The notes: generated by a model not told the origin, from the letters alone. DNA of 64,000 bases from UBA1479 sp964012715 (GCA_964012715.1 CAXGUG010000001.1:1-64000), one strand, 5' to 3'. Shown: positions 7,132-17,230, counted from the first letter of the stretch. Numbers and translations are program-made.

Positions 7132-10100
7132 CTAGGCTCCGAGAAGCTCCGCCAACACACGGCCGAGCCGAGATGAGCCGACCGGTTTCTGCAGGAAAGC
7201 GTCCGCGCCGTTCGCGCGGGCAGTTTCTTCAGTCAGGGTTTCACTATATCCGGTGCAAAGGACACAGGGAATGTCGGACCGGATGGCCTTGAGTTCCTTG
7301 ATCAGCTCCATCCCGCGCATATCCGGCATGATCTGGTCAGAGATCACCGCGCGCCAAAGGTCCGGGGTTTCACGAAAGACTTCCAACGCTTCCTCGCCGC
7401 CGCTGCACACGCCGACCTCGAACCCTAGACGCTCAAGCCCGATCGACACCATATCCGCAACGTCGCGTTCATCATCGACGACCAACACCATGCCGCGGCC
7501 GAAAATCTTTTCAGTTACTTCGTCCGTCGTGTCGCGCTCGGCCTCGGGATCGACGCAGGGAAGATAAATTTCAAACCGCGCGCCTTCGCCGATGCGCGAG
7601 CGCACGTGCACCGCGCCGTGATGCGCCGTGACGATCCCATGAACCACCGCCAACCCCAGTCCGGTTCCTTTTCCCGCCTCTTTGGTGGTGAAGAACGGAT
7701 CGAAGATGCGCCGCAGTACGGGTTCGGGAATCCCCGGCCCCGTATCCTCGACGGACACCAGCACATGATCCAACGACGGCTCCACGGCGCCGGCCGTCAG
7801 CATCCATTCCTGCGGGCCCGTCTGCCGAATGTCCAGAAAATCGCCGGGCGCGGTTTGGATCACGCTACCGCTCGCCTGCAAAACATCGGACCCGGCGGGC
7901 ACGCGAGAGACGCTGATGTTGATCACCCCATCGACGCCATGCAGGGCATCGTTTGCATTGACGCCCAGGTTCATCAGCACCTGCGACATTTGGCCGGCGT
8001 TGGTCATCGCCGCCACGCGCTCGTCAGACGGATGAAAGACGACGCGTGTCGTGACAGGCAACGATCCCGTCAGCAAGCTGACGGCTTCTTCGCCGACCGT
8101 ATTCAAATCAACCACGGCTTGCTCTCCGTGCGACGCCCGGGAGAATGCCAAGATCTGACTGACGAGTTGTTTCGCCCGATCGCCCGCTCGGGCGACACGC
8201 AAGGCGAAATTATGCTGCGGCGTGCCTTGCGCCAAATCTTCGATGAGGAATTCATTGAAGCCCATCATCGCGCCCAAAAGGTTGTTGAAATCGTGCGCGA
8301 TCCCGCCGGCAAGCCGTCCGATGGCTTCCATCTTTTGGGCCTGTTGGAGTTGGGCCTCGATCTCACGAAATTCAGAAACGTCGACGTAGAAAGAGCAAAC
8401 GCCCGTCACCTGCCCTTCCGGGGTCACCATCGGCGCGGTGATCTTGGTCGCCACCAGCTTGCGGCCATCGGCGCAGGTGATGGCGGTCTCTTTCATCACC
8501 GGCGCGCCTTCCTGGACCGCCCGGTTGTCTTCCTCGTCGATAATCGTCGCGAAGTTGGGGCCGAACAGATCAACCGCGCGGCGACCGACGATATCCAGCA
8601 GATCCCATCCCTTCCATTCCAGGAAAGTCTTGTTCATCGCCAAATATCGGCCGCCCGTCGTTTTAATGGTGATGCCCGCGGGCGCGTTCTCGAACAGCCC
8701 GCGGAAGCGGGCCTCGCTTTCCTTCAGCGCCGCATCCGCGCGCTTGCGATCCGTCACGTCCATGATCGCCGTGCCCACGCCGGACATCTCGCCCTTGTCG
8801 TCACGCACGGGGAACTTAATGAACTGCAGCGTTCTGGAGCCGTCTCCTTGCGGGATCATGGACGCCATTTCGAATTCCATCGCCACCCCGGACTTCAACA
8901 CCTTCTGCTCGTATTGGGAAACCCGCTCCGCTTCCTCCGGCGACAACAGATCCTGGATGCTCATGCCGATCAATTGATCCGCAGGATGGCGAACCCATTG
9001 GGCGAAACTTTCGTTCACGAACTGGAAGCGGCCCTCCTTATCCTTGAGGTTCAGCAGCATCGGCGCGTTCTGGGTGATCGCCTGAAGTCTGGCTTCGCTC
9101 TCGCGGATCGCCTCTTCCGCCTTGCGTTGCCCGGTGATGTCCAAGAGCAGGCCTTCGACGATCCAGCCGTCCGCATCTTCCTGAACGACGCGGCTGCGGC
9201 GGAAGACCCACCGCTCCTCCTGATCCGCCGTAATCAAACGGAATGTCGTCTCACGGGGGGCGCCGGCACTTACGACTTCTTCGACGGTGCTGTTCACATG
9301 TTCCATATCTGAGGGATGGAACAGACCCATATCGCCGCTGTTGATCCGTCGCGTCACCTCCTCGGAGGAATAGCCGGTGATCTCTTCGATGCCTTCACTG
9401 ATGAATAGAGCCTCGCCGGATAAGTCCTTGTTGATACGCGACCGGAACACCGCACCCGGGACGTTTTCGACCAAGGTGGAGAGTTCCCGTTCGCGCTGGC
9501 GCAGATCGGTCACATCGACACTGACCGACACCACCCCGGCGATCTCGCCTGTTTCGTCTCGGAACGGATACTTTCTGATTTGAACCGTATGGTTTGACCC
9601 ATCGGCCATGACGCGTTCGGTCTCTCGATCAAAACCGATGCCTTTGGAACGCACCAATTTATCTTGTTCATCGACATCCTTTGGATCGATACCCATCAAA
9701 TCCGCGATCTCGGAAATGTCACGCCCAAGAACATCTTCCGGCTCAAGGTCGTACCAAGCGCAGAACGTCTGATTCACCAGATTATAGCGTCCCGCCTCGT
9801 CGTTCATGATCAAGGCGACCGGCAGATTGTCGATCAGGGATCGCAGCAGCCGTTCATGGCGCTGCAGTGCCTTACGCGCCTCGACTTCGACCGACACATC
9901 GATACCGATGGACCCGATCCGGACGATTTTCCCGTCGTCATCGTAGATCGGGAACTTGGTGACGTTGATCGTGTGCAGACGGCCATCCAGGAAAGGCCGC
10001 TCGACCTCGCGTTTCAGCAAAAGACCGCTTTCCAAAACCCCTAATTCCTGGGTATCGCGGCGCGCGTTCTCTTCCGCGCTTTGGACGTCTTCGTTTAATA

Positions 10101-13100
10101 CGACGTCTTTGCCGATCAAGGTCTTGGGGTCGATGCCGTACCATTCCTTGAACATAGAATTCGCGCGCTCGACCCGTCGGTTCGCATCCTTGATCAGAAT
10201 CGCGGCGGGCAGGTGCTCGATGATCGAACTGAGCAAGGCTTCGCTTTCCCGAAGCTCTCGGGTCCGGTCCGCGACCGTGAGTTCCAGGCTTTCCGCCTGC
10301 CGGGCCAGGGCCTCTTCCGCTTCCTTGCGGTTCGTAATGTCGTAGTGCCAGACCAGCGCCGCCCGCTGCCCTTCGAACATCACCAAACGCGAGTGCATCA
10401 GCACCCAGCGCAGCGCACCATCCAGACGGCGACGGTGTACTTCGATGCCGTCGAAACCGCCGGTCTGGTCGAACAGATTGCTCAGTCTCTCCAACTGGCT
10501 TTGATCGACATAGGTGTCCGACATCGCGACGGCGTTCAATTCTTCCTCGCTTTTCGCGCCGAACAATTCCAGGAAGCTGCGGTTCACGAACAGGCGGCGA
10601 CGGGGTTCGCGGGCGACGATGGCGATGCCGACGGGACTGCGTTCCAGAATGCCCCGCATCGTGGATTCCGAGCGGCGCAATTCCAGCTCCGCCCGTCGTC
10701 GCTCGGCGATCTCTTCCGTGAGTTCCACCGTCCGCTCGGCGACCATCTCTTCCAGTTTTCCGAGATGCGCCTGCAGGGCGAGCTCCGACCGGCGCTCGTC
10801 AGTGATGTCGACCATCGCCGTGCCGACCCCGGTCACCTCACCCGCACTGTCGCGGATGGGAAACTTGAACTGCCGCAAGGTGACGGGCACGCCGCTCCTC
10901 TTGTGTCCAAACACGGTCTCCGTTTCGAACACCACGACCTTGCCGGTTTCCAGGACTTCGCGATCCGCATTCTCGATGCGCCCCACGGCTTCCGCTGGCA
11001 AAAGATCACGAGACGTCTTTCCAATCAGCTCCTCAGCGCTGCAGCCATGCCACTCGGCGAAGGATGAGTTGCTATGCTGATAGACGCCGTTCCGGTCCTT
11101 CAACGACAGCATGATCGGGACGTTATCGGTAATCGCCATCAGGCGCGCCTGCATGTCTTCCAGCGCCTGCTGAGCCATCTTCTGTTCGGTGATATCAAGC
11201 AGCGCCGTCCCCACGCCCATGATCACGCCCTCGGCGTCCAACACCGGGAATTTGATCATTCGGAAGATCATGGGATTGCCGTCGGGGCGATGATGGAGCC
11301 GCGACACGCCTTCATGGACTACGACCTCGCCGGTCTCGATTACCTTCTTCTCATAGCCTTCAAGAACATTGGCGCGTTCCGCGGTCAGCAGATCGGACGC
11401 GCGCATCCCGGGCACGTCGCGAACGTTGATTTCATGCCAGTCCGCAAAGCTCTTGTTGGCTTCGATATAATGTCCGTCCAACCCCTTCAGGCACAGCATG
11501 ATCGGGACGTTATCGGTGATCGCGCGCAACCGCGCCCGCGCGTCTTCCAAGGTCCGCTGGATGTCTTTCTGGTCTGAAATGTCGGTCCACAGGGTACCGA
11601 CCATTTCCACCTGGCCGCTCTGGTCGTAGATCGGGAATTTTGAAACCAAAGCCGCGCGCTCTTCGCCGTCTCGCCCGATCCGGGTCGACTCGCTGGTAAA
11701 GGACTTTCCTTCTTCCAGAACCTGGCGGTCTTCTTCGGCAATCGCCGCCAGGATACTCGGACTGTTCAGCCCAAGCTCGTCGATCCCCCGGCCATAAGCT
11801 TCTTCGGCGGTGACCCCGTAATTGCGCTCATAGACCTTGTTGACGAAGACGTACCGCCGATCGCGATCTTTCAAAGACAACGAACTCGGCAAGGCGTTGA
11901 CGACTTCCCGGAAACGATTTTCGACGGACTGCCGCTCGCGTTCCGCCGCCAGTTGCTCCTGACGCGTCATGATCAACGAGGTCAATGCCGCCAACGACCG
12001 GGCCAGGGACTGCTCTTCCAAGGTCCATTCCCGGGGGTCGCCGACATGCTCCAGGCACAACACGCCTTTCAGTTGGTCGCCGATATGGACAACGGCATCC
12101 AGCATCGACGTGATGCCGAACGTTTCCAGGTATTCACCCGTGAAATCGCTTGTTCTCGGATCGGACCAAGCGTCATGGGCGTCGATCACCTCGACCTGTT
12201 GCAGTGCTCTGAAATAGTTGGGGAACTCGTCCAGAGACAGCACTGTGCCGCTGTCGTGGCGCGCGCCTTCCCTAAGGTAGAGGTCAAGGCATTCAAGGTG
12301 TTCCATATTCTTCGCCGCCCGCCATACGCTGACACGTTCAACGCCCAAGGTCTCCGCAGCGACCTCGGTCAACAGGGCGAAGGCCTCGGCGGCATCGGTC
12401 GACGCCATGGCGTCGCTGGCGACGATCTTGTCCAGAGCCTTATGGTAGCTGCGCAAGATGCGCTCCCGCTCCAGGCTCTCCTTTTCAATCGACGCCCGCT
12501 CGGTAACATCAACGGCGAGTGAACCGATCCCCATCAATTCGCCCGTATCAGCAAGAACCGGGAATTTTACGATTTCCAGGCGATGGGTTGATCCGTCCAA
12601 GTACGCCCGATCCAACGAACGGGTAACGGTGCCCCCTTTATCCGCGACCTCGGTTTCTTGATCGCGGGACAACTGCCAAGCATCACTCCATTGAGGGAAC
12701 GTCTCTTCACTGGTGTGGCCGAGCAATTCGCCTTGGGTGACCCCATAGCGGCGCGAGAACTCTTTGTTGACCAACATGAACCGGCCATCCGGCTGCTTGA
12801 CCGTCAAGCCATGGGGAAGGTTGTCGATAATCGCGGAGAGCAAGGCTTCGTTGCTGCGCAGGTTCTCCTCGCTGCGGACGCGTTCGATCTCGGCGGAGAC
12901 ACGCCCCGCGAAAAACTCCAGGATCGAGGCCTGCACGTCGTCGACATCCATCGGCCCGCGGCACATGGCCACGACCACGCCCTTGCAGACACCATCCAAT
13001 CCGCTGAATGGGATGCCGATAAAGCTCTCGATGCCGCGCCGATTGATTTCCGCATGATCCGGAAAGCGTTCCCGCAAGCCGCTGGAGACGGTGCAGATGC

Positions 13101-13398
13101 GGTTTTCCAGGACGACCGCTTCGCAAGGGCTCCCGGCCAACGGGTATTGGAAGTTTTCCTGGAACTCTCCGCCATCGAGAAAGACGACGGTATCGACAAA
13201 CTTTCTGTCCGGCAGGACTCCGCCGATGAAAATAAGATCGGCCCGGAGCTCATCGCCCAGCGCCACGACAAATTTACGCAGGAATTCTTCGCCCGCCGTG
13301 CGGGCTGTTGCCTCGACAATATTCCGGATCAGCGTTTCCATCGTCACGCCGGTCTTGGCGCGCGGTTTTTTCGCTGGCTCTCGTTTCTTGCCTGGCAT
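7132..13398 (-). CDS. Giant hybrid sensor histidine kinase, multiple PAS and GAF domains
   Basis: Protein of about 2088 residues starting at the ATG at 13398 (GGGAGGGGG upstream). There is no signal peptide and no membrane segment, so it is cytosolic. Order: GAF-like (about 20-170), PAS, a second GAF-like block (about 315-490), then nine more PAS repeats, recognisable by recurring phrases such as AITDNVPIMLCLKG, AITDNVPIMLSLKD and AITQNAPMLLNLKD. Next come HisKA with the phospho-accepting His in GGIAHDFNNLL (about His1702), HATPase with DTGPGIP and GTGLGLAVVHG, and a C-terminal receiver with Asp in ISDQIMPDM (about Asp2021). It lies downstream of a CheY-like protein and a small coiled-coil protein and upstream of a chemoreceptor. 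The signals sensed are unknown. Recurring PAS phrases suggest growth by internal duplication. Confidence 0.93.
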   Translation of the reverse strand: MPGKKREPAKKPRAKTGVTMETLIRNIVEATARTAGEEFLRKFVVALGDELRADLIFIGGVLPDRKFVDTVVFLDGGEFQENFQYPLAGSPCEAVVLENRICTVSSGLRERFPDHAEINRRGIESFIGIPFSGLDGVCKGVVVAMCRGPMDVDDVQASILEFFAGRVSAEIERVRSEENLRSNEALLSAIIDNLPHGLTVKQPDGRFMLVNKEFSRRYGVTQGELLGHTSEETFPQWSDAWQLSRDQETEVADKGGTVTRSLDRAYLDGSTHRLEIVKFPVLADTGELMGIGSLAVDVTERASIEKESLERERILRSYHKALDKIVASDAMASTDAAEAFALLTEVAAETLGVERVSVWRAAKNMEHLECLDLYLREGARHDSGTVLSLDEFPNYFRALQQVEVIDAHDAWSDPRTSDFTGEYLETFGITSMLDAVVHIGDQLKGVLCLEHVGDPREWTLEEQSLARSLAALTSLIMTRQEQLAAERERQSVENRFREVVNALPSSLSLKDRDRRYVFVNKVYERNYGVTAEEAYGRGIDELGLNSPSILAAIAEEDRQVLEEGKSFTSESTRIGRDGEERAALVSKFPIYDQSGQVEMVGTLWTDISDQKDIQRTLEDARARLRAITDNVPIMLCLKGLDGHYIEANKSFADWHEINVRDVPGMRASDLLTAERANVLEGYEKKVIETGEVVVHEGVSRLHHRPDGNPMIFRMIKFPVLDAEGVIMGVGTALLDITEQKMAQQALEDMQARLMAITDNVPIMLSLKDRNGVYQHSNSSFAEWHGCSAEELIGKTSRDLLPAEAVGRIENADREVLETGKVVVFETETVFGHKRSGVPVTLRQFKFPIRDSAGEVTGVGTAMVDITDERRSELALQAHLGKLEEMVAERTVELTEEIAERRRAELELRRSESTMRGILERSPVGIAIVAREPRRRLFVNRSFLELFGAKSEEELNAVAMSDTYVDQSQLERLSNLFDQTGGFDGIEVHRRRLDGALRWVLMHSRLVMFEGQRAALVWHYDITNRKEAEEALARQAESLELTVADRTRELRESEALLSSIIEHLPAAILIKDANRRVERANSMFKEWYGIDPKTLIGKDVVLNEDVQSAEENARRDTQELGVLESGLLLKREVERPFLDGRLHTINVTKFPIYDDDGKIVRIGSIGIDVSVEVEARKALQRHERLLRSLIDNLPVALIMNDEAGRYNLVNQTFCAWYDLEPEDVLGRDISEIADLMGIDPKDVDEQDKLVRSKGIGFDRETERVMADGSNHTVQIRKYPFRDETGEIAGVVSVSVDVTDLRQRERELSTLVENVPGAVFRSRINKDLSGEALFISEGIEEITGYSSEEVTRRINSGDMGLFHPSDMEHVNSTVEEVVSAGAPRETTFRLITADQEERWVFRRSRVVQEDADGWIVEGLLLDITGQRKAEEAIRESEARLQAITQNAPMLLNLKDKEGRFQFVNESFAQWVRHPADQLIGMSIQDLLSPEEAERVSQYEQKVLKSGVAMEFEMASMIPQGDGSRTLQFIKFPVRDDKGEMSGVGTAIMDVTDRKRADAALKESEARFRGLFENAPAGITIKTTGGRYLAMNKTFLEWKGWDLLDIVGRRAVDLFGPNFATIIDEEDNRAVQEGAPVMKETAITCADGRKLVATKITAPMVTPEGQVTGVCSFYVDVSEFREIEAQLQQAQKMEAIGRLAGGIAHDFNNLLGAMMGFNEFLIEDLAQGTPQHNFALRVARAGDRAKQLVSQILAFSRASHGEQAVVDLNTVGEEAVSLLTGSLPVTTRVVFHPSDERVAAMTNAGQMSQVLMNLGVNANDALHGVDGVINISVSRVPAGSDVLQASGSVIQTAPGDFLDIRQTGPQEWMLTAGAVEPSLDHVLVSVEDTGPGIPEPVLRRIFDPFFTTKEAGKGTGLGLAVVHGIVTAHHGAVHVRSRIGEGARFEIYLPCVDPEAERDTTDEVTEKIFGRGMVLVVDDERDVADMVSIGLERLGFEVGVCSGGEEALEVFRETPDLWRAVISDQIMPDMRGMELIKELKAIRSDIPCVLCTGYSETLTEETARANGADAFLQKPVGSSRLGRVLAELLGA

Positions 13399-13521
13399 CC
13401 ACCCCCTCCCGGAAAAGCCAAGTTCATCCAGGAACAGATCACGCAATCGGTCCGGCGGAAATGCCTGTGATGACAATCTTTCCATCCGGGGCGCGGTTGG
13501 GCAAGGCGGAACCTTTCCGGT

Positions 13522-13851
13522 TTAAGCGGATTCCGGAAAATCACGGCGGCGGGCGCGTTCCGACCAGATGTCGGAGACGACGCCGATCCGGTGCGCCGCC
13601 CGGCGGAGCTGCGACGTATTGTCGTCGCTTAGCCGCAAACGATTGGGGTCAGCGCTATCGGTCGCATCGATGATGTTTTCGAAACCGGCCCGCAAATCGA
13701 CCAATGCCCCCTGGTATTCGGCGACTTGGGTACGCAGGTCGCGGTTTTCACGGTCGACGTTGTCGAGCGCCGCCGAAATTCGGTCGAGGACCGCTTGTTT
13801 CCGGCGCAACGACGGACGTTGGCCGCGAATGTCCTTCGGCTCATGCGACAT
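13522..13851 (-). CDS. Small coiled-coil protein of unknown function
   Basis: Protein of 109 residues. I do not recognise a family. Its ATG at 13851 overlaps the stop of the CheY-like gene (13841), so the two are probably translationally coupled. It is charged and helical, with a heptad-like stretch (LDNVDRENRDLRTQVAEYQ) that suggests a coiled coil, and ends in an Arg-rich tail. No membrane segment or signal peptide is visible. The giant kinase gene begins 123 bp downstream. The position suggests a small accessory of the kinase/receiver pair, but the sequence itself does not show it. Confidence 0.7.
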   Translation of the reverse strand: MSHEPKDIRGQRPSLRRKQAVLDRISAALDNVDRENRDLRTQVAEYQGALVDLRAGFENIIDATDSADPNRLRLSDDNTSQLRRAAHRIGVVSDIWSERARRRDFPESA

Positions 13852-14215
13852 CGGCCAAAGCCTCCGAAAGAGCGGAATCAAGGTCGCGCGGGCCAAACGG
13901 CTTGTGCAGGACCTTGGCGTTGGCCAGGACTTCGAACAGATTTTCGTAAGGGCGGATGACGCCCTTGTAGCCGCCCGTCATCCCGAGGACCGGAACCTTG
14001 ACGCCGAGTTTGTTCAATTCGGTCACCAGTTCGATCCCGTCGGCGCCGGGCATGAAAATATCGGTGATGATCGCATCCACGTCCCGCTCGCGCAGAACTT
14101 CCAGGCACCGCTGGCCATTTTCGGCCGATGCCGGCTCATGCCCAAGTCGTTCAAGCAATTGAACGACATAGGCCAAGTGGTCGTCATCATCGTCAACTAC
14201 GAGGACTCTCGCCAT
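13841..14215 (-). CDS. Single-domain (CheY-like) response regulator
   Basis: Receiver of 124 residues with nothing attached. Acidic pocket in VLVVDDDDDH, phospho-acceptor Asp52 in IITDIFMPG, the usual Thr in VLGMTG and conserved Lys105 in LHKPFGP. All catalytic residues are present. It is first in a leftward series with the coiled-coil protein and the giant hybrid kinase, so it is a likely phosphotransfer partner of that kinase. With no output domain it would act by protein contact, as CheY or DivK do. Confidence 0.9.
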   Translation of the reverse strand: MARVLVVDDDDDHLAYVVQLLERLGHEPASAENGQRCLEVLRERDVDAIITDIFMPGADGIELVTELNKLGVKVPVLGMTGGYKGVIRPYENLFEVLANAKVLHKPFGPRDLDSALSEALADVA

Positions 14216-14380
14216 TTTGGCTTCCCTTATTACTTAAGACGCCCAAGCTGACGATGTCCGCCGTTTGGATATTTCCGTCCTTTTCTTTCAACAGAATATC
14301 ATCATGTAGCCAGCATTCATGCTGACCGGTAGACGAGTCACCCATGCAAAAAAGTATGGGGGTACCCTATACCTGCCCGC

Positions 14381-14428
14381 ATTGCGAAACCCACCGGAAA
14401 GGAAACCATCCCGGTGGGGCCCCGCAAT
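14381..14428 (-). terminator. Two-part hairpin after the redoxin gene
   Basis: ATTGCG/CGCAAT form an outer stem and CCACCGG/CCGGTGG an inner stem. It sits 11 bp past the stop of the leftward redoxin gene. No T-run follows, so factor-independent termination is uncertain; it may simply protect the 3' end. Confidence 0.45.
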
Positions 14429-14438
14429 TGAACTGATA

Positions 14439-15077
14439 TCAGGAACCGTATTTGACGCTGCAACCGTAGGGGCGCGTCCCCTGCGGCTTGACCGCTTCGC
14501 CCGCTTTCATCTGCGCCAAGGCGGTCAGCACATAATTCTGCGCCTTGGGCACGTCGTTCACATCGGCGGATTTGATGCTGTCGATGGCGCCGTGATAGGT
14601 CAGCGTTCCCTTGGCGTCGATGATGAACATATGGGGCGTTGTCCGGGCGTCGTACAAACGCCCGATGCTGCCCGAGGGGTCGAGCAGAACCGCCGACGGA
14701 TGCGCCTTGCGATCGACCGTCAAGGCATCGGCCTGCGCCGGGCTGACGTTGCCCTGTTCGCCCGGAGCGGACGAAATGACGGACAGCCAGACGACGCCGT
14801 CTTCCGCCGCCTTCTTCTGGGTCATTTGCATGTTGCCGGAGTTGTAGTGCTTACGCACGAAAGGACAATCGTGATTGGTCCATTCCAGGATCACGGTCTT
14901 GCCCAGAAAATCGCTGAGGCTGACCTTGTTGCCTTTGGTATCGATGCCGGTAAAGGTCGGCGCCGGGCTGCCGACGACCGGCTCGGCCATGGCGGGCGCG
15001 GCCTGAGCAAGCATCACGCCGCTCAGAACCGATACGGAAAGGAAGGCCGCAAAGCGGCGGCGCGAAAGAGTTTTCAT
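14439..15077 (-). CDS. Exported thioredoxin-fold redoxin (AhpC/TSA-like)
   Basis: Protein of 212 residues with an N-terminal export signal (RRRFAAFLSV, ending APAMA); two or three Arg before the hydrophobic stretch leave Tat or Sec export open. The mature part follows the redoxin pattern: GSPAPTFTGIDTKGNKVSL, then EWTNHDCPFVRKHY with Cys71 at the thioredoxin active-site position, then TTPHMFIID with the cis-Pro. It has one Cys at the active site rather than CXXC, which favours peroxidase or thiol-transfer roles over disulfide reduction. A second Cys lies near the C-terminus (PYGCSVKY) and could be the resolving residue. Upstream is serA in the same direction with 108 bp between. Confidence 0.85.
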   Translation of the reverse strand: MKTLSRRRFAAFLSVSVLSGVMLAQAAPAMAEPVVGSPAPTFTGIDTKGNKVSLSDFLGKTVILEWTNHDCPFVRKHYNSGNMQMTQKKAAEDGVVWLSVISSAPGEQGNVSPAQADALTVDRKAHPSAVLLDPSGSIGRLYDARTTPHMFIIDAKGTLTYHGAIDSIKSADVNDVPKAQNYVLTALAQMKAGEAVKPQGTRPYGCSVKYGS

Positions 15078-15185
15078 TGGTGAACTCCCTGCAAGTCGAT
15101 TGATGAGATTGCAGGGATTGTACCTAAACCACCGGACCCGCCGCGAATGACATCTTCGTGTGCGTCGGGGTTTCGGCGAAAACGC

Positions 15186-16439
15186 TTAGGCGACCCGGTT
15201 CAGCAACCGCGCGCGGATGGTGCCCGGCAAATCGCGGATATCGGCCAGAATCTTTTCCGCTTCTTCCACCGCGTCTTCGGCTTCCAGCACGACGTAACCG
15301 ATTTCGCCGTCGGTCTGATAAGTCTGCGCCGCGATGTTAACTTGATGACGGGCGAACACTTCGTTCAAGCGCTGCAATTCGCCCGGCAGATTGCGCTGCA
15401 CCTGGATGAAACGGGTGCCGCCCTGGCGCGCCGACAACTGCGCTTGCGGGAAGTTGACCGAGCCTTCGGTCGAACCGACATCGGAATATTCGACCAGCTT
15501 GCGGGCCACTTCCTCGCCGATGCGCTCCTGCGCTTCTTCGGTCGAGCCGCCGACATGCGGCGTCAGGATCACGTTGTCCAGGCCCTGCAGGGGCGACACG
15601 AACGGATCGGAATTGGACGACGGTTCTTTCGGGAACACGTCGACGGCCGCACCGCCCAGGTGCCCGTCCGTCAGGGCCGCGGCGAGGGCCGGAATATCGA
15701 CCACCGTCCCGCGCGAGTTATTGATCAGGTACGAACCCTTTTTCATCGCCCGCAGCTCGGCTTCACCGATCATGTCCTTGGTTTCGTCGGTTTCCGGAAC
15801 ATGCAGGCTGACCAGGTCGGACTTGGCCAACAATTCGTTCAGGGTCTTCGCCGGCATGGCGTTGCCGTGGCGCAGCTTGTCCGTGCGATCGTAATAGATG
15901 ACCCGCAGGCCCATCGCCTCGGCCAGGACCGCAAGCTGGGTGCCGATATTGCCGTAGCCGACGATGCCCAGGGTCTTGCCCCGGACTTCCTTGGACGCCG
16001 TCGCCGACTTGTCCCAGCCACCGGTATGCGCCGCCTGCGAACGCGGGAACGTGCGGCGGAACAGCATGACGATTTCGGCAATGGTTAGTTCGGCCACCGA
16101 GCGGGTGTTGGAGAACGGCGCGTTGAAAACGGGAATACCGTTGTTCCGCGCGGCTTCCAGGTCAATCTGGTTGGTGCCGACAGAGAAACAGCCGACGGCC
16201 ATCAGCGACGGGGCGGCGTCGATCACTTCCTTCGTCAACTGGGTCCGCGACCGGATACCCAGGATCCGCACGTCCTTCAGCTTGTCCTTCAACGCGTCGC
16301 CGTCGAGCGCCGTCTTCAACCGTTCGCCGTTCGAATAACCGGCTTCCTTGAAAATGGCGGACGCGGTCGAGGAAATGCCCTCGAGCAGCAGGACTTTGAT
16401 CTTTTCCTTGGGCAGGGACGGATTCTGAATCTTGGACAT
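15186..16439 (-). CDS. serA: D-3-phosphoglycerate dehydrogenase
   Basis: First enzyme of serine synthesis: it oxidises 3-phosphoglycerate to 3-phosphohydroxypyruvate with NAD. The protein has 417 residues from the ATG at 16439, matching the E. coli form (410) rather than the longer two-domain form. NAD-binding motif GIVGYGNIGTQ, substrate residues GIRSRTQLT and NAPFSNTRSVAE, catalytic His in LTPHVGGST, and a C-terminal ACT domain (QRNLPGELQRLNEVF) for serine feedback. The C-terminus GTIRARLL is typical. A GTG at 16460 in frame would add seven residues, but alignment with the family favours the ATG. The promoter region is shared divergently with sodC. Confidence 0.95.
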   Translation of the reverse strand: MSKIQNPSLPKEKIKVLLLEGISSTASAIFKEAGYSNGERLKTALDGDALKDKLKDVRILGIRSRTQLTKEVIDAAPSLMAVGCFSVGTNQIDLEAARNNGIPVFNAPFSNTRSVAELTIAEIVMLFRRTFPRSQAAHTGGWDKSATASKEVRGKTLGIVGYGNIGTQLAVLAEAMGLRVIYYDRTDKLRHGNAMPAKTLNELLAKSDLVSLHVPETDETKDMIGEAELRAMKKGSYLINNSRGTVVDIPALAAALTDGHLGGAAVDVFPKEPSSNSDPFVSPLQGLDNVILTPHVGGSTEEAQERIGEEVARKLVEYSDVGSTEGSVNFPQAQLSARQGGTRFIQVQRNLPGELQRLNEVFARHQVNIAAQTYQTDGEIGYVVLEAEDAVEEAEKILADIRDLPGTIRARLLNRVA

Positions 16440-16671
16440 GGGATCGTCTGGTTCGTTCACTTTATTGAGGATGGATTATTGCGGCGCAACATGCCGGACC
16501 CGACCGCGCGGCGCAAGTGATATGCGCCCACCCGTCGCCCATTTCCGTCCCGCCATTACTAAAGATTCTAGACATATTAGGAAAATACGTTGCAACTCAG
16601 CTTGGATCAGTCTCAAAATTGTCCTGACCCGGCATAAGACTGGGCACATTGGTCAATTAGGGAGGACCACC

Positions 16672-17196
16672 ATGAGAAAACTACTGGCGGCCGCGTTCGC
16701 GGCCATCCTGGTTTCCGGCGGCGCTCAGGCGGCGGTGGTGACCGTTACCTTCAACATCACGACCGATTCCGGCCTTGGGCCGACGATCGGCACGATGATG
16801 TTCGAGGATTCGAGCGAAGGGCTGCGGATCATGCCTTCGGTAAAGGATCTGCCCCCGGGGAAGCACGGCTTCCACGTTCATCAAAATCCCGATTGCGGAC
16901 CGAAGGATAAGGACGGCAAATCCGTTCCCGGTCTGGCTGCCGGCGGTCATTTCGACCCCAAGGGGACCGGCAAGCACGAAGGGCCGCAAGGTAAGGGGCA
17001 CCTTGGCGACCTGCCGTTGCTGAACGTCGAATCCGACGGCATGGCCTGGGAGGAAATCGTGGCGCCGCATCTGAAGGTCTCTGACCTTACAGGGCGGTCG
17101 ATCATGATTCATGCCGGTGGCGACAACTTCTCCGACTCTCCCGCTGCCTTGGGCGGCGGCGGCGGTCGGATCGCCTGTGGCGTCGTCGGCAAGTAA
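16672..17196 (+). CDS. sodC: Periplasmic Cu/Zn superoxide dismutase
   Basis: Protein of 174 residues from the ATG at 16672 (AGGGAGGA upstream), with a Sec signal (KLLAAAFAAILVSGGAQAA). Metal ligands fit the family: GFHVHQNPDC (two His plus the disulfide Cys), GGHFDPKGTGKHEGP, GHLGDLP (bridging His region and Asp), IMIHAGGDNFSD (last His), and the second Cys in GRIACGVV. It removes superoxide in the periplasm. A strong terminator follows at 17231-17267, so it appears to be transcribed alone. It is divergent from serA. Confidence 0.95.
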   Translation: MRKLLAAAFAAILVSGGAQAAVVTVTFNITTDSGLGPTIGTMMFEDSSEGLRIMPSVKDLPPGKHGFHVHQNPDCGPKDKDGKSVPGLAAGGHFDPKGTGKHEGPQGKGHLGDLPLLNVESDGMAWEEIVAPHLKVSDLTGRSIMIHAGGDNFSDSPAALGGGGGRIACGVVGK

Positions 17197-17230
17197 GCTC
17201 GACGCCTAAACCGATACCTATCAACCACTT

